NCBI GenBank assembly: GCA_949068525.1
Contig: CARTIQ010000002.1
Span: 62,001-126,000 of the forward strand
DNA from: an uncultured Eubacteriales bacterium
GTDB taxonomy: Bacteria; Bacillota; Clostridia; Oscillospirales; Acutalibacteraceae
Length of the DNA: 64,000 nt
Reading direction: 5' to 3'
Positions 24,225 through 32,355 of this stretch are shown piece after piece. Within the stretch, counting starts at the first letter, position 1. The number at the start of each line of letters is the position of its first letter. Made by a program: the position numbers and the translations under genes. The notes under the pieces were generated by a model that saw only the letters and a list, made by a program, of their open reading frames with translations, was not told where the DNA came from and made no database searches.

Positions 24225-25595
24225 ATGCAAATGGAAACGATTGCTGCGATCTCGACTGCACAAGGTCAGGGAGGAATCGGGATTGTTCGCGTTTCGGGTG
24301 AGAGTGCGATTTCTATTGTTGATCGGCTTTTTGTCGCGGTTTCTGGCAGGACATTGGCAGAAACTCCCGGATATACTGCGAGATTTGGGAAGATTTTTGA
24401 CCAGGGCGAGGAGCTTGATGAAGCCGTTGTTTTGGTGTTTCGCGCGCCACACAGCTATACTGGCGAGGATGTTGTGGAAATCTCTTGTCATGGCGGGCTT
24501 TATGTTACGAAGCGAGTTTTGAGTGCTGTTTTGTCGGGAGGTGCCAGCGTTGCAGAGCCTGGAGAGTTCACTAGACGGGCCTTTTTGAATGGTAAGATGG
24601 ATTTAATCAAGGCGGAGTCGGTAATGAAGATTATCGAGGCTTCTGGAAAAAGCGCAGCAAGAGCCGCTGTGGCGGTAAACGACGGTGCAGTGAGTAGGAA
24701 AATTGCTAACGTGAACGCAGATTTGGTGGGATTGTCGGCACAGCTCGCAGTTTGGGCGGATTATCCCGATGATGCTGACTTTGATGCTGATTTTAGTTCT
24801 ATAAAAGAAATATTGAGTCGGTCAGAAGAACAATTGGCTCGATTGGTGCGGGATTATGACACAGGCAAGGTTTTAGTGAATGGCGTGAACACTGCGATTA
24901 TTGGGGCCCCTAATGTTGGGAAGTCTACGCTAATGAACCTGCTTGTTGGTTCCGAGCGCAGCATTGTGACAGATGTCCCAGGGACAACGCGAGATATTGT
25001 AGAAGAGACGGTGGTTGTTGGGGGTATTACACTTAGGATCTCTGATACCGCCGGGATTCACGCGACGAGAGATCCGGTTGAGGCCATCGGAGTGGATCGC
25101 GCTCGGGGTCGGCTCGCGACTGCAGACTTGGTGATTTTCGTTTTTGATGGCTCACGATCGTTGACAGACGGCGAATTTGATTTGCTTAATTCTATAAAAG
25201 AAAATAACAACGTGCTTAGTGTAGTGAATAAATCTGACTTGGAGCCGGTTTTAAACATTGATTATCTCAAAAAATTTGTTAAGGATGTTGTTAAAATTTC
25301 GGCAAAGACTGGCGTAGGAGCTGAAGAATTAGAGAAAAGGGTCTTGAAAATGCTTGAAGTGGCGCAGGTTGATCCATCGGAAGGAATTTTAGTTTCGGAA
25401 AGACAGTTTTTTTCGGTGAAAAAGGCACTAGAATCGGTAAGAGAAGCTTTATCGGTTTTGGAGAATGGCCTCACTTTGGATGCGGTAACCGTCTCAATAA
25501 ACAGCGCAATCGATGAACTTTTAGTCTTGACGGGCGAAAAGGCAACTCAGGTGGTTGTGGATGAGGTTTTTTCGAAGTTTTGCGTTGGAAAGTGA
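24225..25595 (+). CDS. mnmE: tRNA modification GTPase MnmE
   Basis: With MnmG it makes the carboxymethylaminomethyl group at U34 of several tRNAs. The 456 residues have the tetrahydrofolate-binding N-domain (TIAAISTAQGQGGIGIVRVSG start), helical domain, inserted G domain with APNVGKSTL and DTAGI, and the C-terminal FCVGK with the essential cysteine. I chose the ATG at 24225, ten bases after GGGAGG (24209-24214); the reading could be extended 17 codons upstream but that lacks family similarity. First gene of mnmE-mnmG-rsmG-noc. Confidence 0.95.
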   Translation: MQMETIAAISTAQGQGGIGIVRVSGESAISIVDRLFVAVSGRTLAETPGYTARFGKIFDQGEELDEAVVLVFRAPHSYTGEDVVEISCHGGLYVTKRVLSAVLSGGASVAEPGEFTRRAFLNGKMDLIKAESVMKIIEASGKSAARAAVAVNDGAVSRKIANVNADLVGLSAQLAVWADYPDDADFDADFSSIKEILSRSEEQLARLVRDYDTGKVLVNGVNTAIIGAPNVGKSTLMNLLVGSERSIVTDVPGTTRDIVEETVVVGGITLRISDTAGIHATRDPVEAIGVDRARGRLATADLVIFVFDGSRSLTDGEFDLLNSIKENNNVLSVVNKSDLEPVLNIDYLKKFVKDVVKISAKTGVGAEELEKRVLKMLEVAQVDPSEGILVSERQFFSVKKALESVREALSVLENGLTLDAVTVSINSAIDELLVLTGEKATQVVVDEVFSKFCVGK

Positions 25596-25649
25596 TTTTT
25601 TAGAGTTGTGGGATCGGTTGGCGATTTTGCGCGATGAAGAAGGGATATT

Positions 25650-27533
25650 TTGAGTTTTTTTGCAGAAAATTACGACGTGGCGGTGATTGGTGCTGGCCAC
25701 GCGGGGATAGAGGCAGCTTTAGCCGCGGCTCGGCTGGGGTGCAAGACGGCAATTTTCACTATAAATATGGACGCAGTGGGAAATTGTCCGTGCAACCCTT
25801 CTATTGGTGGGACAGCGAAGGGGCATCTGGTGCGAGAAGTTGATGCTTTGGGTGGCGAAATGGGAAAAACCGCAGACGAATGCTTTTTGCAGTCTCGAAT
25901 GTTGAATCGAGGAAAAGGTCCGGCGGTGCACTCTTTGCGGGCACAGATAGATCGGGAAAAATACAAGAGCAAGATGAAGCATAAGCTCGAGATGCAGAGA
26001 AATCTACATCTTAGACAGGCAGAGATTGTTGAAATTGCCCGGAATGATGCGGGGATTTGGCTTTTAACCACTCGTCTGGAGGCTGTATATTGCGCTAGGA
26101 CAGTTGTTGTTGCTACTGGTACGTACCTTAAGAGCAAAATTTTTGTGGGGGAAGTCTCCTTTGAGAGCGGTCCGGACGGGATTTTTCCTTCGTCTTTTTT
26201 GAGTGAATCTCTTGTAAAGCTAGGGCTACGGCTTCGTCGCTTTAAAACGGGCACTCCAGCGAGAGTTTTGCGGGATAGCATAGATTTTTCTAAATTAGAA
26301 ATTCAAAATGGTGATGAAAAAATTACGCCCTTTTCTTATGAGAGCCGCCACATCGGGGAAAACCGGGTGAGCTGCTACGTGGGTTACACCACCGCAAAGA
26401 CTCGTGAGATAATTTTGAAGAATATTCACAGATCGCCGCTGTATTCGGGGCTGATTGAGGGTAAAGGACCTCGATATTGCCAAAGCATTGAGGATAAATT
26501 TGTCCGCTTTGCAGACAAGGAGCGACATCAGTTTTTTGTGGAGCCGTGTGGCTTGAACACAGATGAAATGTACGTTCAGGGGCTATCGTCGTCCCTGCCA
26601 GAAGAGGCGCAAATCCAATTTTATCGGTCGTTGCCGGGATTCGAAAATGCTATACTAATGCGGCCTGCCTATGCCATCGAGTACGACTGCGTTGACCCAT
26701 TGCAAATGCACTCTACTTTGGAGTTCTCAGAGTTGCCGGGGTTGTTTGGAGCAGGGCAAATTAATGGAAGTTCTGGATACGAGGAGGCCGCTGCACAGGG
26801 GTTGGTGGCGGGAATTAACGCAGCCTTGGAGGTAAAAGGCCGATCACCGCTTGTGTTAGATCGATCCACGTCGTATATCGGCACGCTAATCGACGATTTG
26901 GTCACGAAAGGGGTTAGTGACCCCTACCGAATGATGACGTCGCGGTCGGAGTATCGGTTAGTTTTGCGTCAGGACAACGCGGACGAACGCTTAACGCCGA
27001 TCGGACGGGAAATAGGATTGATTTCTGAGGCCAGGTGGAGCGCTTTTAAAAAGAAGCAGGAGATAAAAACAAAAGAGATCAAACGCATCAAAAACCTAGT
27101 CATACCGGCGTCTGCGGAGGTTAATGCCATGCTTGTTTCACGTGAAACATCTGAAATTTCTGCTGGGACACGGATGTTTGATCTACTAAAAAGACCACAA
27201 ATTACCTATGATTGCTTGCGTGATTTTGACGTAAACCGGCCTGAGATCGACGACGAAATCTTTGAGCAAATCGAAGTAGAAATAAAATACGATGGGTACA
27301 TAAACAAGCAGATGTCTCAAATCGAAGCTATGAAGCGGTTGGAATCAAAAAAATTGCCAACAGATGCCGACTATTCGCAGGTTGATGGGCTTCGGCTAGA
27401 GGCTGTCGAAAAATTGAATCTAGTGAAGCCAGAAAACATCGGGCAGGCTTCGAGAATTTCTGGCGTAAGCCCAGCAGATATCTCTGTTTTGCTGATTTGG
27501 ATAAGGCAAAAATCGCGAAGGAGTGGGCAATAA
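25650..27533 (+). CDS. mnmG: tRNA uridine-5-carboxymethylaminomethyl synthase MnmG
   Basis: The FAD-dependent partner of MnmE in U34 modification. The 627 residues begin with the dinucleotide fold VIGAGHAGIEAALAAARLG, continue with NPSIGGTAKGHLVREVDALGGEMG and GTYL, and have the conserved helical C-terminus. The start is a TTG at 25650 after AAGGGA. A perfect parS palindrome is embedded in the coding sequence at 27134-27149, read as LVSRET. The stop overlaps rsmG by one base. Confidence 0.96.
   Translation: MSFFAENYDVAVIGAGHAGIEAALAAARLGCKTAIFTINMDAVGNCPCNPSIGGTAKGHLVREVDALGGEMGKTADECFLQSRMLNRGKGPAVHSLRAQIDREKYKSKMKHKLEMQRNLHLRQAEIVEIARNDAGIWLLTTRLEAVYCARTVVVATGTYLKSKIFVGEVSFESGPDGIFPSSFLSESLVKLGLRLRRFKTGTPARVLRDSIDFSKLEIQNGDEKITPFSYESRHIGENRVSCYVGYTTAKTREIILKNIHRSPLYSGLIEGKGPRYCQSIEDKFVRFADKERHQFFVEPCGLNTDEMYVQGLSSSLPEEAQIQFYRSLPGFENAILMRPAYAIEYDCVDPLQMHSTLEFSELPGLFGAGQINGSSGYEEAAAQGLVAGINAALEVKGRSPLVLDRSTSYIGTLIDDLVTKGVSDPYRMMTSRSEYRLVLRQDNADERLTPIGREIGLISEARWSAFKKKQEIKTKEIKRIKNLVIPASAEVNAMLVSRETSEISAGTRMFDLLKRPQITYDCLRDFDVNRPEIDDEIFEQIEVEIKYDGYINKQMSQIEAMKRLESKKLPTDADYSQVDGLRLEAVEKLNLVKPENIGQASRISGVSPADISVLLIWIRQKSRRSGQ
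27134..27149. promoter_or_regulatory. parS: parS site 1, inside mnmG
   Basis: TGTTTCACGTGAAACA, a perfect 16-bp palindrome identical to the B. subtilis-type parS, the binding site of ParB. It lies within the mnmG reading frame, about 7.5 kb from the candidate origin. Confidence 0.95.
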
Positions 27534-28246
27534 TGGGAGATCAGGTTGTTGATTTTGCGCAAGTTTTTGAGAAAACGGACCTTAGAATATCGAGGGAAAT
27601 GGTTGGAAAATTCGAAAAATATGCGGATTTATTGATAGATTGGAACGAAAAAATAAATCTGACAGCGATAGTAGACCCGCAGGAAATCGCCGTCAAGCAC
27701 TTTTTGGACAGCGTATTGGCCCTAGATGCAATCGCAATCCCATACGGGTCCGCTGTCATAGATGTCGGGACAGGGGCGGGATTTCCAGGAATGCCGATTA
27801 AGATTGTACGGCCAGATGTCAATTTGACACTGCTTGACAGCCTTAACAAACGAATAAAATTTTTGGACGACTTAAGCGATAAATTGAAAATAGAGGTGAA
27901 TTTAGTTCACGAAAGGGCAGAAGATGCAGCGCAAAAAAAAGATTTTCGAGAAAGCTTTGATGTTGCGATATCACGGGCGGTTGCGCCTTTAAACGTCTTG
28001 CTGGAGTATTGCTTGCCTTTTGTTAAGGTTGATGGAGTTTTTATTGCGTTAAAGGGCAGTAATGTGCAGTCTGAGCTCGATTTAGCACAGAATGCTATAA
28101 AAAATTTGAATGCGGAGATTTTCACACAAAAAAGTTTTAGTTTGGTGAATGATTGTGATAGAAGTATCATTGTTTTTAAGAAGACTGCGAAAAATTTGGA
28201 GATTTATCCCCGAAATAGCGCGAAAATCAAGAAAAAACCGTTATAA
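27533..28246 (+). CDS. rsmG: 16S rRNA m7G527 methyltransferase RsmG
   Basis: Methylates G527 of 16S rRNA using S-adenosylmethionine; loss gives low-level streptomycin resistance in other bacteria. The 237 residues contain the SAM-binding motif VIDVGTGAGFPGMPIKI and the ISRAVAPLN motif. The ATG at 27533 overlaps the mnmG stop as TAATG and follows AAGGAG (27518-27523) by nine bases, so it is coupled to mnmG. Confidence 0.94.
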   Translation: MGDQVVDFAQVFEKTDLRISREMVGKFEKYADLLIDWNEKINLTAIVDPQEIAVKHFLDSVLALDAIAIPYGSAVIDVGTGAGFPGMPIKIVRPDVNLTLLDSLNKRIKFLDDLSDKLKIEVNLVHERAEDAAQKKDFRESFDVAISRAVAPLNVLLEYCLPFVKVDGVFIALKGSNVQSELDLAQNAIKNLNAEIFTQKSFSLVNDCDRSIIVFKKTAKNLEIYPRNSAKIKKKPL

Positions 28247-28363
28247 AAAGTTCTTGTGATAAATTTCGAAAAAAGAAAAATTTTTATCTACACAAAAGGG
28301 TAAGAATTTCTTTTTTTTTATGTTATCATCATCTTAAAACAGCGTTGCGCAGGGGGGATCTTT

Positions 28364-29176
28364 TTGTTTTGTTTTAAAAATTCGAACAAAATTCATAGTA
28401 TACCGGTGATTCAGATTGAGCCGAGTCGATCGCAGCCGAGGGTTTGCTTCTCTAAAGAGGCTTTGGCGGGACTTTCTCGAAGCATCAAAGAGAATGGGAT
28501 TTTGCAGCCTATTTCGGTTAGAAGAGTTTTTGCGTCTAAATTTGAGCTGGTTGCGGGGGAGCGGCGTCTTCGAGCTGCGATAATGGTTGGATTTAAGACG
28601 GTCCCGTGCGTGATATTGGATTGCGACGAAACTCAGGCGGCGGTTTTTGCTTTGCTGGAAAATTTGCAGCGCGCGAACTTGGACATCTTTGAAGAGGCCG
28701 AAGCAATAAGGAATCTTGTCGAAGTTTGGGGGTTGACGCAAGAAGTCGTCGCGAAAAAGCTGGGCAAAAAGCAGTCGACAATAGCAAATAAAATAAGGAT
28801 CTTGAAGCTGGATGAAGAGGAGCGAGCTTTGATAAAAAAGGCAAACTTAAGCGAACGGCATGCCAGAGCCATTTTAAAGCTCGGGAGCAAGGAACAACGC
28901 AGACTGATGATTAAGAAGATCTCTGAAAAAATTTTAAACGTGTTGGATACAGAAGCTTTGATTGATTCGATTTTGCAGGGCGATTTGATGGGCTCTACTA
29001 AAAATTTTATTGTTAAAGACTTGAACTTTTTTATGAATGCGATCAATGACGCCTTGGATTTAATGAAGATTTCTCGAGAGGGTGTTCAATATATCCACAA
29101 CGAGACGGATGAATATTTAGAGTATATGGTCAAAATCCCAAAGGATCGGGCAACCAAGCGAATCGAAAGCGCATAA
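28364..29176 (+). CDS. noc: Nucleoid occlusion protein Noc (ParB family)
   Basis: A ParB-family CTPase homologue of 270 residues, with the CTP-binding GERRLRAA at 65-72, ENLQRANL, and a helix-turn-helix at about 124-147. The recognition region reads KKQSTIANKIRILKL: Gln137, Lys143 and Lys148 occupy positions reported to set Noc rather than ParB specificity. So I call it Noc, which in B. subtilis binds its own sites and keeps the division ring off the chromosome. It lacks an obvious N-terminal amphipathic extension longer than about 12 residues. TTG start after AGGGGGG (28351-28357). Placed right after rsmG, as in Bacillus. Confidence 0.88.
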   Translation: MFCFKNSNKIHSIPVIQIEPSRSQPRVCFSKEALAGLSRSIKENGILQPISVRRVFASKFELVAGERRLRAAIMVGFKTVPCVILDCDETQAAVFALLENLQRANLDIFEEAEAIRNLVEVWGLTQEVVAKKLGKKQSTIANKIRILKLDEEERALIKKANLSERHARAILKLGSKEQRRLMIKKISEKILNVLDTEALIDSILQGDLMGSTKNFIVKDLNFFMNAINDALDLMKISREGVQYIHNETDEYLEYMVKIPKDRATKRIESA

Positions 29177-29192
29177 TTTCTGGCTTGAGATG

Positions 29193-29222
29193 AAGATGTT
29201 TCACGTGAAACATCTTTTTTTT
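29193..29222. terminator. parS: parS site 2 doubling as noc terminator
   Basis: The perfect parS TGTTTCACGTGAAACA (29197-29212) is extended to a 24-bp perfect palindrome (29193-29216) and runs straight into eight Ts (29215-29222), 17 bp after the noc stop. It thus has the form of an intrinsic terminator, although the hairpin loop can be only about four bases. Confidence 0.85.
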
Positions 29223-29238
29223 GTGCCCGAGACTAAAA

Positions 29239-29254
29239 TGTTTCACGTGAAACT
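29239..29254. promoter_or_regulatory. parS: parS site 3, upstream of parA
   Basis: TGTTTCACGTGAAACT matches the parS palindrome in 15 of 16 positions, the last base differing. It lies 14 bp upstream of the -35 of the parA promoter and 26 bp after site 2, so bound ParB could affect parAB expression. Confidence 0.85.
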
Positions 29255-29267
29255 TGTGAGAATTTTC

Positions 29268-29295
29268 TTGCAAAAAATTGTGTGTATGATATAAT
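29268..29295 (+). promoter_or_regulatory. parA-parB-serS promoter
   Basis: TTGCAA (29268-29273), 16-bp spacer, perfect TATAAT (29290-29295). It sits just downstream of parS site 3. Confidence 0.6.
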
Positions 29296-29326
29296 TAGTG
29301 TAGACTGTGGAAAAAGGGGGCGCATG

Positions 29327-30109
29327 ATGAAAAAAATAATTGCGATAACGAACCAAAAAGGTGGCGTTGGAAAGACCACGACGGCAGTAAATTTGGCGGC
29401 TGCTTTGGGGAAGTCTAAAGAGAAGGTTTTGCTGGTGGACATGGATCCGCAGGGCAATACGACGAGCGGGGTTGGGATTGACAAAGCGAAGCTGAGGTGC
29501 TCGGTTTATAACGTTTTGCTCGATGTGGACAGGGTCAACGAGGCAATTATTAAGACGGGGTTCGATAACCTGGACGTTTTGCCCGCGAACATAGATTTGG
29601 CGGGGGCGGAGATTGAATTAGCTGGTTTGGAGAATAGGGAGTCGAAACTGAGCCAAGCAATCGCGCCAGTACTGCGTTTGTATGATTACATTATTATTGA
29701 TTGCCCGCCTTCTTTGGGGCTGATTACCACAAACGCTTTAAGTTTTTGCAATTCCATTGTGGTGCCGATTCAATGCGAGTTTTACGCGTTGGAGGGGCTT
29801 TCTCAGCTGATGAGCACGGTGAGGTTGGTTAAACGGACTTATAATCCAGATTTGGACGTGGAGGGCGTGCTTTTGACGATGTTTGATGCGCGACTCAAGC
29901 TGAATCAGCAGGTTGCCGAGGAAGTCAAGAATTATTTCGACCAGAAGGTCTTCAAGACGTTCATTCCACGGACGGTGAAGCTTTCGGAAGCGCCGAGCTT
30001 TGGAAAGCCTGCCATATATTATGATAAGCACGGCAAAGGTTCGCGTGCGTACATGAAGCTGGCGAAGGAGCTTATAAAGTGCGAAAAGAAGAGGGGAGAG
30101 GATAAGTGA
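29327..30109 (+). CDS. parA: Chromosome partitioning ATPase ParA (Soj)
   Basis: A Walker-type ATPase that binds DNA non-specifically, moves ParB-origin complexes, and in Bacillus also regulates DnaA. The 260 residues have the deviant Walker A KGGVGKTT at 11-18 with the signature lysine, followed by VDMDPQGNTTSG and YIIIDCPPSLG. Two ATGs are possible (29324, 29327); the second has the better distance (6 nt) from AAAGGGGG. The parB start overlaps its stop as TGATG. Confidence 0.95.
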   Translation: MKKIIAITNQKGGVGKTTTAVNLAAALGKSKEKVLLVDMDPQGNTTSGVGIDKAKLRCSVYNVLLDVDRVNEAIIKTGFDNLDVLPANIDLAGAEIELAGLENRESKLSQAIAPVLRLYDYIIIDCPPSLGLITTNALSFCNSIVVPIQCEFYALEGLSQLMSTVRLVKRTYNPDLDVEGVLLTMFDARLKLNQQVAEEVKNYFDQKVFKTFIPRTVKLSEAPSFGKPAIYYDKHGKGSRAYMKLAKELIKCEKKRGEDK

Positions 30110-30987
30110 TGGCCAAAAAGAAGGGCGGACTGGGCAAGGGCTTGGATGCGATTTTTTTGGAGAATGCAACGGGAGACAAAGCTTCGGTAATGCTGAAGAT
30201 TTCCGAAATAGAGCCGAATAGAGCTCAACCGAGGACCGATTTTGATGAGAAAGCATTGGCAGAATTAGCGGATTCCATCGCACAGCACGGTGTTTTGCAG
30301 CCACTTTTGGTGAGACCTGTATCGGGTGGAGAATTTTATCAGATAGTGGCGGGCGAACGCCGGTGGAGAGCCTCTCGGATGGCTGGGTTGACCGAAGTTC
30401 CTGTTGTAATCCGGGAGCTTTCGGATGGCGAAGTCATGCAGCTGGCATTGATAGAAAACTTGCAGCGCGAGGATCTCTCGCCTATTGAGGAGGCGTTGGG
30501 GTACAAGTCCTTGATCGAGAATTACGATTTCACGCAGGATGAAGTTGCCAAGACGGTTGGGAAGTCCCGATCTACCGTCACTAACGCCATCAGGCTGTTG
30601 GGATTGCCGCAATTTGTGCTAGATCTGCTTTCGGAGGGCGCCTTGACTTCTGGCCATGCGCGGGCTTTGCTTAGCTTGAAGAACGCTGCGGACATCGAGA
30701 AGGTCGCCAATAAAGCCGTGGAGGACTTTCTCTCGGTTAGAGAGGTTGAGAAGATTTGCAAGGACCTGTTGGAGGCTACTGCGGCGGGCGCAAAGAAGAA
30801 TCCGAGACCGCTGAAAAAGAGGAATCCTTTTTTTGATGAGGTAGAAATTTCGCTAAAAGAAATTTTAGGTCGGCGGGTCAAAGTTAAAGAAAAACCGCGC
30901 AAAAATAAGGGTGTGCTCGAGATAGAGTTCTATAACAATGACGATCTGGCCAGTATTGCTAGAACTTTGGAAGAGATTAATTTGTGA
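30109..30987 (+). CDS. parB: Chromosome partitioning protein ParB (Spo0J)
   Basis: Binds parS, spreads as a CTP-dependent clamp and loads SMC. The 292 residues contain KKGGLGKGLDAIF (the ParA-stimulating N-terminus), the CTP-binding GERRWRAS at 82-89, ENLQRED at 116-122 and a helix-turn-helix at about 142-165 with SRSTVTNAIRLL. The arginine at 154 is the ParB-type residue at a position where the neighbouring Noc has Gln. The ATG overlaps the parA stop as TGATG. Three parS sites lie within 3 kb upstream. Confidence 0.95.
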   Translation: MAKKKGGLGKGLDAIFLENATGDKASVMLKISEIEPNRAQPRTDFDEKALAELADSIAQHGVLQPLLVRPVSGGEFYQIVAGERRWRASRMAGLTEVPVVIRELSDGEVMQLALIENLQREDLSPIEEALGYKSLIENYDFTQDEVAKTVGKSRSTVTNAIRLLGLPQFVLDLLSEGALTSGHARALLSLKNAADIEKVANKAVEDFLSVREVEKICKDLLEATAAGAKKNPRPLKKRNPFFDEVEISLKEILGRRVKVKEKPRKNKGVLEIEFYNNDDLASIARTLEEINL

Positions 30988-30999
30988 GGGAGTGTTTTT

Positions 31000-32271
31000 A
31001 TGCTGGATATAAGGTTTATTCGCGAGAATCCAGATGTGGTGAAGGCTGCCATGAAGAGCCGCAACGCCAATATGGATGCAGAGATTGACAAAATAATACA
31101 ACTTGACCGGGCTCGGAGAGATTTGACGGCTAAGGTTGAGGCAATGAAGTCTGAACAGAATGCAGTGACGAAGAGGATTCCGGAGATGAAGAAAAACGGC
31201 GAGGATACGTCGAAAGTGATGCAAGAAATGAAGGCTTTGTCCGATGAAATCTCGAGTTTGGATGCTGAGCTTAGCAATGCCGAAAAAAGCTTGCGAGATC
31301 GACTTCTTGCAATCCCGAATATTCCGAATGAGACCGTGCCCGCAGGAGTTGATGATTCCGACAACGTTGAAGTTCGGCGCTGGGGCGAGCCTAGAGATTT
31401 TGGCTTTTCTCCAAAGGCGCACTGGGACTTGGGCAGAGATTTGAACATTTTGGATCCGAGGCGTGCGGCAAAGGTGTCTGGCGCGAGGTTCCACTTTTAC
31501 AGGGGACTTGGAGCTCGGCTTGAGCGTGCAATCGTGAACTTTTTTTTGGACACTCACACCAGCCGCGGGTACACTGAGATTTTGCCGCCGGACATCGTTA
31601 ACCGTGCTGCTATGACGGGCACGGGCCAGCTTCCAAAGTTTGAAGAGGACGCATTTAAGATTGCGAATGACGATTATTTCTTGATTTCTACGGCGGAGAT
31701 TCCGCTTACAAACTATCACCGCGAGGAGATTTTGGATGGGGCCGAATTGCCGATAAAATATTGTGCGTACTCGGCATGTTTTCGGGCGGAGGCTGGATCG
31801 GCAGGTAGAGATACTCGCGGATTGATTCGGCAGCATCAGTTTAACAAGGTTGAAATGGTAAAGTTTTCGCGGCCGGAGGATTCTTACGATGAGCTGGAGA
31901 AATTGACGGCGGACGCAGAGAACGTTTTGCAGCGTTTGGGATTGCCGTATCGGGTAGTTTGTCTTTCTACTGGGGATTTGGGCTTTTGTGCCGCTAAGAC
32001 GTACGATGTAGAAGTCTGGATGCCCTCTTACGACCGGTATGTGGAGATTTCATCTTGCTCGAATTGCGAAGACTACCAGGCACGGAGGGCTTCGATTCGA
32101 TTTAAGGATGATAAAGCCGACAAAGCTAAGTTTGTGCATACTTTGAATGGATCTGGACTAGCTGTAGGCCGAACTGTGGCGGCAATTTTGGAGAATTACC
32201 AAGAGGCGGACGGCAGTGTGACAGTTCCGGAAGTTTTGAGGCCGTATATGAATGTGAACAAAATTGGTTAA
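31000..32271 (+). CDS. serS: Seryl-tRNA synthetase
   Basis: Class II synthetase that charges tRNA-Ser and tRNA-Sec. The 423 residues show the N-terminal long coiled-coil arm (about 30-100), class II motif 2 (YSACFRAEAGSAGRDTRGLIRQHQF) and motif 3 (GLAVGRTVAAILENYQ). The ATG at 31000 follows GAGGGAGTG, 12 bp after the parB stop, so serS is the third gene of the parAB operon. No T-box leader is present. A terminator follows at 32308-32343. Confidence 0.97.
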   Translation: MLDIRFIRENPDVVKAAMKSRNANMDAEIDKIIQLDRARRDLTAKVEAMKSEQNAVTKRIPEMKKNGEDTSKVMQEMKALSDEISSLDAELSNAEKSLRDRLLAIPNIPNETVPAGVDDSDNVEVRRWGEPRDFGFSPKAHWDLGRDLNILDPRRAAKVSGARFHFYRGLGARLERAIVNFFLDTHTSRGYTEILPPDIVNRAAMTGTGQLPKFEEDAFKIANDDYFLISTAEIPLTNYHREEILDGAELPIKYCAYSACFRAEAGSAGRDTRGLIRQHQFNKVEMVKFSRPEDSYDELEKLTADAENVLQRLGLPYRVVCLSTGDLGFCAAKTYDVEVWMPSYDRYVEISSCSNCEDYQARRASIRFKDDKADKAKFVHTLNGSGLAVGRTVAAILENYQEADGSVTVPEVLRPYMNVNKIG

Positions 32272-32307
32272 ACAGCGCACTATACCGCGCGCCGCCGCAT
32301 GAATACA

Positions 32308-32343
32308 AAAAGAGCACCTCCGTTGGATGCTCTTTCTTTTTTC
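32308..32343. terminator. serS terminator, bidirectional
   Basis: Stem AAAGAGCA/TGCTCTTT with an inner TCC/GGA pair, followed by CTTTTTT on the plus strand and TTTTTG on the minus strand. It separates the convergent serS and the YerB-like gene. Confidence 0.85.
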
Positions 32344-32355
32344 GGTTTGACGTGG

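Noticed and set aside
28250..28310. Inverted TTGTG ... CACAA with TTATCTACA between rsmG and noc, as a DnaA site
   Set aside because: The match requires an inserted base, and the stem has a three-base bulge; too weak to claim.
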